64,000 nt of DNA from Melocanna baccifera (taxonomy: Eukaryota > Streptophyta > Magnoliopsida > Poales > Poaceae), in contig CM070691.1 in NCBI GenBank assembly GCA_036346265.1, positions 29,057,826 to 29,121,825 of the forward strand, given 5' to 3'. Position 1 is the first letter of the stretch. Each line of letters opens with the position of its first letter. The notes under the pieces are model-generated. The model made no database searches and was not told where the DNA came from. It was given only the letters and a program-made list of their open reading frames with translations. The position numbers were made by a program, and so were the translations under genes. This document shows positions 41,541-54,200 of this stretch, in pieces.

Positions 41541-42283
41541 CTATAGATCACTCTTTCAGCTAAATGTGCTCCGATAACCCCGGAACGACTAGAAAAGCTG
41601 TAATCGAGAGCTATAGGTCACGCTTTCAGCCAAATTTCCTCTGAGAATCAAATTCCCAGACAGGCCCAATAACCCTGGAACGATTAGAAAAGCTAAAATG
41701 GTGCGCTATATGTCATGCTTTCGGCCAATTGTGCTGTGAAAAATACCTAAACAGGCCTGGTAACCCCGGAACGACTAGAAAAGCAGAAAATCGTGAGCTA
41801 TAGGTAAGCTTTCGGCAAATGTGCTCCGAAAAATAAAAATCCCCGCACTACTCCGGTAACCCTGGAACGACTAGAAAAGCTGAAATCGTGAGCTATAGGT
41901 CACGCTTTCGACCAAATCTGCCCCGAGAAACAAAAATCGTTGGAATGCTCCCGTAACACTAGCACGACTTGAAAAGCTGAAATTCGTGAGTTATAGGTCA
42001 TGCTTTCGGCGAAATGTGCTTCAAAAAGTAAAAATACCCAGACCGCTCTGGAAACACCAGAACGACTAGAAAAGCTGAAAATCGTGAGCTATAGGTACGC
42101 TTTCGGCCGAATCTTCTCCAAGAAATAAAATTCCCCTGACTGCTCCGGTAACCCTTGAACAACAAGAAAAGCTGAAAATCATGAGCTATAGGTTATGTTT
42201 TTGGCCAAATCAGCTGCAAAATATAAAAATCCCCGGATTGCGACGGTAACCCTGGAACAACATGAAAAGTTAAAAATCGTGTG
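41541..42283 (+). repeat. Recent 743-bp satellite tandem duplication, copy 1
   Basis: The unit series from ctatagatcactctttc at 41541 runs for 743 bp and then starts again at 42284. Copies 1 and 2 share private changes absent from comparable places in the array, including a ~10-bp loss giving gtgaaaaatacctaaacagg (compare gtgaaaaataaaaatacct near 38278) and a lost A in gaatcaaattccc. Shared private deletions imply a recent event. Confidence 0.82.
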
Positions 42284-43022
42284 CTATAGATCACTCTTTC
42301 GGCTAAATGTGCTCCGATAACCCCGGAACGACTAGAAAAGCTGTAATCGAGAGCTATAGGTCACGCTTTCAGCCAAATTTCCTCTGAGAATCAAATTCCC
42401 AGACAGGCCCAATAACCCTGGAACGATTAGAAAAGCTAAAATGGTGCGCTATATGTCATGCTTTCGGCCAATTGTGCTGTGAAAAATACCTAAACAGGCC
42501 TGGTAACCCCGGAACGACTAGAAAAGCAGAAAATCGTGAGCTATAGGTAAGCTTTCGGCAAATGTGCTCCGAAAAATAAAAATCCCCGCACTACTCCCAG
42601 AACCCCGAACGACTAGAAAAGCTGAAATCGTGAGTTATAGGTCACGCTTTCGACCAAATCTGCCCCGAGAAACAAAAATCGTTGGAATGCTCCCGTAACA
42701 CTAGCACGACTTGAAAAGCTGAAAATCGTGAGTTATAGGTCATGCTTTCGGCGAAATGTGCTTCAAAAAGTAAAAATACCCGGACCGCTCTGGAAACACC
42801 AGAACGACTAGAAAAGCTGAAAATCGTGAGCTATAGGTACGCTTTCGGCCGAATCTTCTCCAAGAAATAAAATTCTCCGATCGCCCAGAACCCTTGAACA
42901 ACAAGAAAAGCTGAAAATCATGAGCTATAGGTTAGGTTTTCGGCCAAATCAGCTCCAAAATATAAAAATCCCCGGATTGCGACGGTAACCCTGGAACAAC
43001 ATGAAAAGTTAAAAATTGTGTG
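42284..43022 (+). repeat. Recent satellite tandem duplication, copy 2 (739 bp)
   Basis: This directly follows copy 1 and is nearly identical to it. Visible differences cluster in two patches of the miscall-like kind (actcccagaaccccgaac near 42595 and ctccgatcgcccagaaccc near 42880), so the true identity may be higher than the written sequence suggests. Confidence 0.8.
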
Positions 43023-44512
43023 CTATAGATCACTCTTTCGGCCAAATGTGCTCCGAAAAATAAAAATCCCCAGACTGGCCCGGTAACCCTACAACGACTA
43101 GAAACACTGAAAATCGTGAGCTATAGGTCACGTTTTCGGCCAAATCTGTTCCAAAATATAAAAATACCCAGAATGACTATAAGAGCTGAAATCGTGAGCG
43201 GTCACGCTTTCGACCAAATCTGCCACGAGAAACAAAAATCGTCGGAATGCTCCGGTAACCCTAGCACGACTAGAAAAGCAGAAAATCGGGAGTTATCGGT
43301 CACGCTTTCGGCCAAATGTGCTTCAAAAAATAAAAATACCCGACTACTCGTAACATCGAACGACTAGAAAGTGAAAATCGTGAGCTATAGGTCACGCTTT
43401 CGCCAAATGTGCTCAAAAATAAAAATCCCAAAGACAGTCCGAAACCCCAAACGACTAGAAAAGCTAAAATGGTGAGCTATACGCCACGCTTTCGCCAATT
43501 GTGTTCAAAATTAAAAATACCGACAGTCCGCAAACCTGCACGACAAGAAAAGCTGAAAATCGTGAGCTATATGTCACGTTTTCGGCCAAATCTGCTGTGA
43601 AATATAAAAATACACGGACTGCGCTGGTAACGCTGGCATGGGTACAAAAGCTGAAAGACGTTAGCTATTGGTCACACTCTCGGCCAAATCTGCTATAAAA
43701 AATAAAAACCCCGGACTGGCCCGGTAACCCCGGAACGACTAGAAAAGCTGAAATCGTGAGGTATAGGTCACGCTTTCAGCGAAGTGTGCTCCGAAAAATA
43801 AAAATACCTGAACAACTGCGGTAACACCAGAACGACTAGAAAAGTTCAAAATCGTGAGCTCTAGGTCAGGCTTTCGGCCAAATGTGTTGCGAATAAAGAA
43901 ATCCCCGTAGTCCTTCAGTAACCCCGGAACGACTAGAAAAGCGGAAAATCTTGTCCTTTCGGCAAAATGTGATGCGAAGAAATCCCCGGAATGCTCCGGT
44001 AACCCTGGAATGACTAGAAAAGTTGATAATCGTTAGCTATTGGTCACTCTTTTGGCCAAATCAGCTACGAAAAATAAGTATCCCCGGATTGGCCCGTTAA
44101 CCCTAGAACGACTAGAAAAGCTGAAAATCCTGAGCTATAGTTCACACTTTCGGCCAATTGTGCTCCGAAAAATAAAAATCCCAAGAATCGTTCGGTAAGT
44201 CCGGAACGACTGGAAAAGCAGAAAATCGTGAGCTCGGCCAAATGTACTCCGAAAAATAAAAAACCCCGGACTGCCCCGGTAACCCAAAGACGACTAGAAA
44301 AGCTGAAAATCGTGAGGTATAGGTCACGCTTTCGGCCAAATGTGCTCCAAAAAATAAAAATCCCGGCACAGGTCCGGAAACCCCGAAACGACTAGAAAAG
44401 CTAAAATGGTGAGCTATATGTCATGCTTTTGGCCAATTGTGCTGTGAAAAATAAAAATACATGGACAGGTCTGGGAACCCCGGAACGACTCGAAAAGCTG
44501 AAAATCGTGAGC

Positions 44513-45283
44513 TGGGCACACTTTTGGCCAAATGTGCTCCAAAAATAAAATCCTCGACTGCCCGGTGACACCGAACGAGTAGAAAAGTGAAATCGTGAGC
44601 TATTGGTCACACTTTCACCAAATCGCCTCGAGAGACAAAAATCGCTTGAATGCTCCGTGAACCCGCACGACTAGAAAAGCCGAGAATCATGAGCTATAGG
44701 TCACGCTTTCGCCAAATGTGCTCCTAAAAATAAAAACCCCTGACCGCCGGTGAACCCTACAACGACTAGAAAAGTGAAAATCGTGAGCTATAGGTCGGTT
44801 TTCGCCAAATCTGCCCAAAATATAAAAATACCCGATCGCGACGCAGAAACTCGCACGACTAGAAAAGTTGAAAATCGTGAGTTATAGGTCATGCTTTCGC
44901 CAAATGTGCTACAAAAATGAAAATACCCGACCGCTCCGTAAGCGCTGAACAACTAGAAAAGTGAAAATCTGAGGCTACAGTCACGCTTTCTACGAATGTG
45001 ATGCGAAAAAACCCCTGAGTCCCGCAAAGAACCCCGAACGACTAGAAAAGGGAAAATATTTAGCTATGGGTCACCCTTTCGCCCAAATGTGATGTGACAA
45101 AATCCCGAATCCTCCCAGAATAATCAAACAATTAGAAAAGTTGAAAATCGTTATTAGGTCAAACTTTCTGACAAATGTGCCCGAAAATAAAAATTCTGGA
45201 GTGCCACGATAACCCGGAATGACTAGAAAAGCTGAAATCGTGAGCTATAGGTTACGCTTTCGCCAAATTAGCTTCGAGAAACA
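44513..45283 (+). repeat. Outermost satellite segment, indel-rich
   Basis: The last ~770 bp before the A/T tract still follows the monomer series but with many single-base losses: cgccaaat for cggccaaat, aaaagtgaaaatc for aaaagctgaaaatc, accccgaac for accccggaac. Density of such losses is far higher than in most of the array. The final unit breaks off at ttagcttcgagaaaca, directly followed by TTTAAAA units. This fits a falling consensus quality towards the chromosome end more than biological decay. Confidence 0.7.
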
Positions 45284-48200
45284 TTTAAAATTTAAAATTT
45301 AAATTTAAATTTAAAATTTAAAATTTAAATTTAAAATTTTAAATTTAAATTTAAATTTAAATTTAAATTTAAATTTAAAATTTAAAATTTAAAATTTAAA
45401 TTTAAATTTAAATTTAAATTTAAATTTAAATTTAAATTTAAATTTAAAATTTAAATTTAAATTTAAAATTTAAATTTAAATTTAAAATTTAAAATTTAAA
45501 TTTAAAATTTAAAATTTAAAATTTAAATTTAAAATTTAAAATTTAAATTAAATTTAAATTTAAATTTAAATTTAAATTTAAATTTAAATTTAAATTTAAA
45601 ATTTAAATTTAAATTTAAAATTTAAATTTAAATTTTAAATTTAAAATTTAAATTTAAATTTAAAATTTAAAATTTAAATTTTTTAAATTTAAATTTAAAA
45701 TTTAAATTTAAAATTTAAATTTAAATTTTTTTTAAATTTAAATTTATTTAAATTTAAATTTAAATTTAAATTTAAAATTTAAATTTAAATTTAAAATTTA
45801 AAATTTAAAATTTAAATTTTAAATTTAAATTTAAATTTAAAAAATTTAAAATTTAAAAAATTTAAATTTAAATTTAAATTTAAATTTAAATTTAAATTTA
45901 AATTTAAATTTAAATTTAAAATTTAAAATTTAAATTTAAATTTAAATTTAAATTTAAATTTAAATTTAAAATTTAAATTTAAAATTTAAATTTTAAATTT
46001 AAATTTAAATTTAAAATTTAAAATTTAAAAAAATTTAAATTTAAATTTAAAATTTAAATTTAAAATTTAAATTTAAATTTAAATTTAAATTTTTAAAATT
46101 TAAATTTTAAAATTTAAATTTAAATTTAAATTTTTAAATTTAAATTTAAAATTTAAATTTAAATTTAAATTTAAATTTAAATTTAAATTTAAAATTTAAA
46201 TTTAAATTTAAAATTTAAATTTAAAATTTAAATTTAAAATTTAAATTTAAATTTAAATTTAAAATTTAAATTTAAAATTTAAATTTAAAATTTAAATTTA
46301 AATTTAAATTTAAATTTAAAAAATTTAAAAAATTTAAAATTTAAATTTAAATTTAAAATTTAAATTTAAATTTTAAATTTAAATTTAAATTTAAAATTTA
46401 AATTTAAAATTTAAATTTAAATTTAAATTTAAATTTAAAATTAAAATTTAAATTTAAATTTAAATTTAAATTTAAATTTAAAATTTAAATTTAAATTTAA
46501 ATTTAAATTTAAATTTAAAATTTAAATTTAAATTTAAAATTTAAAATTTAAATTTAAAATTTTAAAAAATTTAAAATTAAAAAATTTAAATTTAAATTTA
46601 AAATTTAAAATTTAAAATTTAAATTTAAAAAATTTAAATTTAAATTTAAATTTAAAATTAAAATTTAAATTTAAATTTAAATTTTAAATTTAAATTTAAA
46701 ATTTAAAATTTAAATTTTAAATTTAAATTTAAATTTAAAATTTAAATTTTAAATTTAAAAAATTTAAATTTAAATTTAAATTTAAAATTTAAATTTAAAT
46801 TTAAAATTTTAAAATTTAAAATTTAAAAAAATTTAAATTTAAATTTAAATTTAAATTTAAATTTAAAATTTAAAATTTAAATTTAAATTTAAATTTAAAT
46901 TTAAATTTAAATTTAAATTTAAATTTAAATTTAAAATTTAAAATTTAAATTTTAAATTTAAATTTAAAATTTAAATTTAAATTTAAATTTAAAATTTAAA
47001 TTTAAATTTAAAATTTAAATTTAAAATTTAAATTTAAATTTAAATTTAAATTTAAATTTTTTAAATTTTTTAAAAAAATTTAAATTTAAATTTAAATTTA
47101 AATTTAAATTTAAATTTAAATTTAAATTTAAAATTTAAATTTAAAATTTAAATTTAAAATTAAAAAATTTAAAATTTAAATTTAAATTTAAATTTAAATT
47201 TAAATTTAAATTTTAAATTTAAATTTAAATTTAAATTTTAAATTTAAATTTAAAATTTAAATTTAAATTTAAATTTAAATTTAAATTTAAATTTAAATTT
47301 AAATTTAAATTTAAATTTAAATTTAAATTTTAAAATTTTAAATTTAAAATTTAAAATTTAAAATTTAAAATTTAAATTTAAATTTAAAATTTAAATTTAA
47401 ATTTAAATTTAAATTTAAATTTAAATTTAAATTTAAATTTAAATTTAAAATTTAAAATTTAAATTTAAATTTAAATTTAAATTTAAATTTAAAATTTAAA
47501 TTTAAATTTAAAATTTAAAATTTAAATTTAAAATTTAAATTTAAATTTAAAATTTAAAATTTAAATTTAAAATTTTTAAATTTAAATTTAAATTTTAAAT
47601 TTAAATTTTAAATTTAAAAATTTAAAATTAAATTTAAATTTAAAATTTAAATTTTTAAATTTAAATTTAAATTTAAAATTTAAATTTTAAATTTAAATTT
47701 AAATTTAAATTTAAATTTAAATTAAAAATTTAAAATTTAAATTTAAATTTAAATTTAAATTTAAATTTAAATTTAAATTTAAATTTAAATTTAAATTTAA
47801 AAATTTAAATTTAAATTTAAATTTAAATTTAAATTTAAAATTTAAATTTAAATTTAAAATTTAAAATTTAAAATTTAAAATTTAAAATTTAAATTTAAAT
47901 TTAAATTTAAATTTAAATTTAAATTTAAATTTAAATTTAAATTTAAAAATTTAAATTTTAAATTTAAATTTTAAATTTAAATTTAAATTTAAATTTAAAT
48001 TTAAATTTAAAATTTAAATTTAAATTTTAAATTTAAATTTAAATTTAAAATTTAAATTTAAAATTTAAAATTTAAAATTTAAATTTAAATTTAAATTTAA
48101 ATTTAAAATTTAAATTTAAATTTTTAAATTTAAAATTTAAAATTTAAATTTAAATTTAAATTTAAAATTTAAATTTAAATTTAAAATTTAAAATTTAAAT

Positions 48201-51200
48201 TTAAAATTTAAATTTAAAATTTAAATTTAAATTTAAATTTAAATTTAAATTTAAATTTTTTAAATTTAAATTTAAAATTTAAATTTAAAATTTAAATTTA
48301 AAATTTAAATTTAAAATTTAAATTTAAAAATTTAAATTTAAATTAAAATTTAAATTTAAATTTAAATTTAAAATTTAAATTTTAAATTTAAATTTAAATT
48401 TAAATTTAAATTTAAAATTTAAATTTAAAATTAAAATTTAAATTTAAATTTAAAATTTAAATTTTTTAAATTTAAATTTAAATTTAAAATTAAAAATTTA
48501 AATTTAAAATTTAAAATTTAAATTTAAATTTTAAATTTAAAATTTAAATTTAAATTAAAAATTTAAAAAAATTTAAAAATTTAAATTTAAATTTAAATTT
48601 AAATTTAAAATTTAAAATTTAAATTTAAATTTAAATTTTTAAAATTTAAATTTAAAAATTTAAAATTTAAATTTAAAATTTAAATTTAAAATTTAAATTT
48701 AAAATTTAAATTTAAATTTAAATTTAAATTTAAAATTTAAATTTAAAATTTAAATTTTAAATTTAAATTTAAATTTAAATTTAAATTTAAATTTAAAATT
48801 TAAATTTAAAATTTAAATTTAAATTTAAATTTAAATTTAAATTTAAAATTTAAATTTAAATTTAAATTTAAATTTAAATTTAAATTTAAAATTTAAATTT
48901 AAATTTTAAATTTAAATTTAAATTTAAATTTAAAATTTAAATTTAAATTTAAAATTTAAATTTAAAATTTAAATTTAAATTTAAATTTAAATTTAAAATT
49001 TAAATTTAAATTTAAATTTAAATTTAAATTTAAATTTAAATTTTTAAATTTAAAATTTAAATTTAAAATTTAAAATTTAAATTTAAATTTAAATTTAAAT
49101 TTAAATTTAAATTTAAATTTAAATTTAAAATTTAAATTTAAATTTAAAATTAAAATTTAAATTTAAATTTTTAAATTTAAATTTAAATTTAAATTTAAAT
49201 TTAAATTTAAATTTAAATTTAAATTTAAATTTAAATTTAAATTTAAATTTAAATTTAAAATTTAAATTTAAATTTAAATTTAAATTTAAATTTTAAATTT
49301 AAATTTTTTAAATTTAAATTTAAATTTAAAATTTAAATTTAAATTTAAAATTAAATTTAAATTTAAATTTAAAATTTAAATTTAAATTTAAATTTAAAAA
49401 TTTAAAATTTAAATTTAAATTTAAATTTAAATTTAAATTTAAATTTAAAATTTAAATTTTAAATTTAAATTTAAATTTAAATTTAAATTTTAAATTTAAA
49501 TTTAAATTTAAATTTAAATTTAAAATTTAAATTTAAATTTAAATTTAAATTTAAAATTTAAATTTAAATTTAAATTTAAATTTAAATTTAAATTTAAATT
49601 TAAATTTAAATTTAAATTTAAAATTTAAATTTAAATTTAAAATTTAAATTTAAATTTAAATTTAAATTTAAATTTAAATTTAAATTTAAATTTAAATTTA
49701 AATTTAAATTTAAATTTAAATTTAAATTTAAATTTAAAAATTTAAATTTAAAATTTAAATTTAAATTTAAAATTTTAAATTTAAATTTAAATTTAAATTT
49801 AAATTTAAATTTAAAATTTAAATTTAAATTTAAAATTTAAATTTAAAATTTTAAATTTAAAATTTAAATTTTAAATTTAAATTTAAATTTAAATTTAAAT
49901 TTAAATTTAAAAATTTAAATTTAAATTTAAATTTAAATTTAAAATTTAAATTTAAAATTTAAATTTAAATTTAAATTTAAATTTAAATTTAAATTTAAAT
50001 TTAAATTTAAATTTAAATTTAAATTTAAATTTAAATTTAAATTTAAAATTTAAATTTAAATTTAAATTTAAATTTAAATTTAAATTTAAATTTTAAAATT
50101 TAAATTTAAAATTTAAATTTAAATTTAAATTTAAAATTTAAATTTAAAATTTAAAAATTTAAATTTTAAATTTAAATTTAAATTTAAATTTAAATTTAAA
50201 ATTTTTAAATTAAAAAATTTAAAATTTAAATTTAAATTTAAAATTTAAATTTAAATTTAAATTTAAATTTAAATTTAAATTAAAATTTAAATTTAAATTT
50301 TTAAAATTTAAAATTTAAATTTAAATTTAAAATTTAAAATTTAAATTTAAAATTTAAATTTAAATTTAAAATTTAAATTTAAATTTAAATTTAAATTTAA
50401 AATTTAAATTTAAATTTAAATTTAAATTTAAATTTAAAATTTAAATTTAAATTAAAATTTAAAATTTAAATTTAAATTTAAAATTTAAATTTAAATTTAA
50501 AATTTAAATTTAAATTTAAATTTAAATTTAAATTTAAAATTTAAATTTAAATTTAAATTTAAATTTAAATTTAAAATTTAAATTTAAATTTAAAATTTAA
50601 AATTTAAAATTTAAATTTAAATTTAAATTTAAAATTAAAATTTAAATTTAAATTTAAATTTAAATTTAAATTTAAATTTAAAATTTAAATTTTAAATTTA
50701 AAATTTAAATTTAAATTTAAATTTAAATTTAAAATTTAAATTTAAATTTAAATTTAAATTTAAATTTAAATTTAAATTTAAATTTAAATTTAAATTTAAA
50801 ATTTAAATTTAAATTTAAATTTAAATTTAAAATTTAAATTTAAATTTAAATTTAAAATTTAAATTTAAAATTTAAAATTTAAATTTAAATTTAAATTTAA
50901 ATTTAAATTTAAAAAATTTAAATTTAAATTTAAATTTAAATTTAAAATTTAAATTTAAATTTAAAATTTAAAATTTAAAAAATTTAAATTTAAAAATTTA
51001 AATTTAAAATTTAAATTTAAAATTTAAAATTTAAATTTAAATTTAAATTTAAAAAATTTAAAATTTAAATTTAAAATTTAAATTTAAATTTAAATTTAAA
51101 ATTTAAATTTAAAATTTAAATTTAAAATTTAAAATTTAAATTTAAATTTAAAATTTAAATTTAAATTTAAATTTAAATTTAAATTTAAATTTAAATTTAA

Positions 51201-54200
51201 ATTTAAATTTAAAAATTTTAAATTTAAATTTAAATTTAAAATTTAAATTTAAAATTTAAATTTAAAATTAAAATTTAAATTTAAATTTAAAATTTAAATT
51301 TAAATTTAAATTTAAATTTAAATTTAAATTTAAATTTAAATTTAAATTTAAATTTAAATTTAAATTTAAAATTTAAATTTAAATTTAAATTTAAATTTAA
51401 ATTTAAATTTTAAATTTAAATTTAAATTTAAAATTTAAATTTAAAATTTAAATTTAAATTTAAATTTAAATTTAAATTTAAATTTAAATTTAAATTTAAA
51501 TTTAAATTTAAATTTTAAATTTAAATTTAAATTTAAATTTAAATTTAAATTTAAATTTAAATTTAAATTTAAATTTAAATTTAAATTTAAATTTAAATTT
51601 AAATTTAAATTTAAATTAAAATTTAAATTTAAATTTAAATTTAAATTTAAATTTAAATTTAAATTTAAAATTAAAATTTAAATTTAAATTAAAAATTTAA
51701 ATTTTTAAATTTAAATTTAAAATTTTAAATTTAAATTTAAAATTTAAATTTAAAATTTAAATTTAAAATTTAAAATTTAAATTTAAATTTAAAATTTAAA
51801 TTTTAAAATTTAAATTTTAAATTTAAATTTAAATTTAAATTTTAAATTTAAATTTAAATTTAAATTTAAAAATTTAAAAATTTTAAATTTAAATTTAAAA
51901 ATTTAAAATTTAAATTTAAATTTTAAATTTAAAATTTAAATTTAAAATTTAAATTTAAATTTAAATTTAAATTTAAAATTTAAAATTTAAATTTAAATTT
52001 AAATTTAAATTTAAAATTTAAATTTAAATTTAAATTTAAATTTAAATTTAAATTTAAATTTAAATTTAAATTTAAATTTAAATTTAAATTAAAAATTTAA
52101 ATTTAAATTTAAATTTAAATTTAAAATTTAAAATTAAAATTTAAAATTTAAAATTTAAATTTAAATTTAAATTTAAAATTTAAATTTAAATTTAAATTTA
52201 AAAAAATTTAAATTTAAATTTAAATTTTTAAATTTAAAATTAAATTTAAATTTAAATTTAAATTTAAAAAATTTAAAAAATTTAAAAAATTAAAAAATTT
52301 AAATTTAAAATTTAAATTTAAATTTAAATTTAAATTTAAAATTTAAAATTTAAATTTTAAATTTAAAAATTTAAAATTTAAATTTTAAATTTAAAATTTA
52401 AATTTAAATTTTTAAATTTAAATTTAAATTTAAATTTAAATTTAAATTTTAAATTTAAATTTAAATTTAAAATTTAAAATTTAAATTTAAATTTAAAATT
52501 TAAATTTAAATTTAAATTTAAAATTTAAATTTAAATTTAAATTTAAAATTTAAATTTAAAATTTAAATTTAAAAATTTTAAATTTAAATTTAAATTTAAA
52601 TTTAAAATTTAAAATTTAAATTTAAATTTAAATTTAAATTTAAATTTAAATTTAAATTTTAAATTTAAATTTAAATTTAAATTTAAAATTTAAATTTAAA
52701 TTTAAAATTTAAAATTAAAAAAAATTTAAAATTTAAATTTAAATTTAAAATTTAAATTTAAATTTTTAAAATTTAAATTTAAATTTAAATTTAAATTTAA
52801 ATTTAAATTTAAATTTAAATTTAAATTTAAATTTAAATTTAAAATTTAAATTTTAAATTTAAATTTAAAATTAAAATTTAAATTTAAATTTAAATTTAAA
52901 ATTTAAATTTAAATTTAAATTTAAATTTAAATTTAAAATTTAAATTTAAATTTAAATTTAAATTTAAATTTAAATTTAAATTTAAATTTTAAATTTAAAT
53001 TTAAATTTAAATTTAAATTTAAATTTAAATTTAAATTTAAATTTAAAATTTAAATTTAAAATTAAAATTTAAATTTAAAATTTAAATTTAAATTTAAAAT
53101 TTAAATTAAAAATTTAAAATTTAAATTTAAATTTAAAATTTAAATTTAAAAATTTAAATTTAAATTTAAATTTAAATTTTAAATTTAAATTTAAATTTTA
53201 AATTTAAATTTAAAATTTAAATTTAAAATTTAAATTTTAAATTTAAATTTAAAATTTAAAATTTAAAATTTAAATTTAAATTTAAATTTAAATTTTAAAT
53301 TTAAATTTAAAAATTTAAAATTTAAATTTAAATTTAAATTTAAATTTAAATTTAAATTTAAATTTAAATTTAAATTTAAAATTTAAATTTAAATTTAAAT
53401 TTAAATTTAAATTTAAAATTTAAATTTAAAATTTAAATTTAAATTTAAATTTAAATTTAAATTTAAAATTTAAATTTAAATTTAAATTTAAATTTAAATT
53501 TAAATTTAAATTTAAAAATTTAAATTTAAATTTAAATTTAAATTTAAATTTAAATTTAAATTTAAAATTTAAATTTAAATTTAAATTTAAAATTTAAATT
53601 TAAATTTAAATTTAAATTTAAATTTAAATTTAAATTTAAATTTTAAATTTAAATTTAAATTTAAATTTAAATTTAAATTTAAATTTAAAATTTAAATTTA
53701 AATTTAAATTTAAATTTAAAATTTAAAATTTAAATTTAAATTTAAATTTAAAATTTTTAAATTTAAAAATTTAAATTTAAATTTAAATTTAAAATTTAAA
53801 TTTAAAAAATTTAAATTTTAAATTTAAATTTAAATTTAAAATTTAAATTTAAATTTAAAATTTAAATTTAAATTTAAATTTAAATTTAAAATTTAAATTT
53901 AAATTTAAATTTAAATTTAAATTTAAAATTTAAATTTAAATTTAAATTTAAATTTAAAATTTAAATTTTAAATTTAAATTTAAATTTAAATTTAAATTTA
54001 AATTTTAAATTTAAATTTAAATTTAAATTTAAATTTAAATTTAAATTTAAAATTTAAATTTAAATTTAAATTTAAAATTTAAATTTAAATTTAAATTTAA
54101 AATTTAAATTTAAATTTAAATTTAAATTTAAATTTTAAATTTAAAATTTAAAATTTAAATTTAAAAATTTAAAATTTAAAATTTTAAATTTAAATTTAAA

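Larger units (their letters stand above)
5831..45096 (+). repeat. Higher-order organisation marked by a GTGATGTG monomer
   Basis: A distinctive monomer with cccaaatgtgatgtg followed by caaaaatcccc or a close form occurs at 5831, 7875, 11237, 17297, 20419, 22883, 25891 (ATGATGTG form), 27560, 29172, 33542, 34606, 37538, 40993 and 45089. The spacings are 2044, 3362, 6060, 3122, 2464, 3008, 1669, 1612, 4370, 1064, 2932, 3455 and 4096 bp. It is followed a fixed distance later by another marked unit (ttagcttcgagaaa). The ordered series of variant monomers therefore repeats as a block of nominally ~3.0-3.4 kb (about 31-35 monomers), with internal deletions and fusions giving the shorter and longer intervals. 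Confidence 0.85.
2493..45283 (+). repeat. Subtelomeric tandem satellite, ~98-bp monomer
   Basis: A typical monomer begins gaacgactagaaaagctgaa, continues through gagctataggtcacgctttc, ggccaaatgtgctccgaaaa and ataaaaatccccggactgct, and ends ccggtaaccctg, about 98 bp. Hundreds of copies follow head to tail with no orientation switch seen and no foreign insertion recognised. Many units share short deletions: for example, one type runs directly from gctaaaata into cgctttcgg (near 4857, 6925, 10285, 16325, 19450, 24926, 31252, 36096, 39657). The segment TCCGG-TAACC-CCGGA present in many monomers is a small inverted repeat with a 5-bp stem. The unit length is not a multiple of three, so reading frames drift between monomers, which argues against coding. 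Position beside the telomere makes this a subtelomeric satellite. I do not recognise it as a named family; it does not resemble the grass centromeric repeats I know. Confidence 0.95.

Noticed and set aside
2493..45283. CRISPR-like array (regular repeats)
   Set aside because: There are no conserved short repeats separated by unique spacers. The whole unit is repeated, and the context is a plant chromosome end.
2493..45283. Centromeric satellite
   Set aside because: The unit does not resemble the ~155-180 bp grass centromere repeats I know, no centromeric retrotransposon is nested in it, and it runs straight into telomere.
2493..45283. CENP-B-box-like motif in the ctttcggccaaatg part of the monomer
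   Set aside because: The core CENP-B box residues (TTCG....A..CGGG) are not met. Only TTCG matches.
2493..45283. Tandem 5S rDNA or other RNA gene array
   Set aside because: No 5S internal control-region motifs or other RNA-gene signatures were seen, and the unit length is too short for a 120-nt gene plus spacer.
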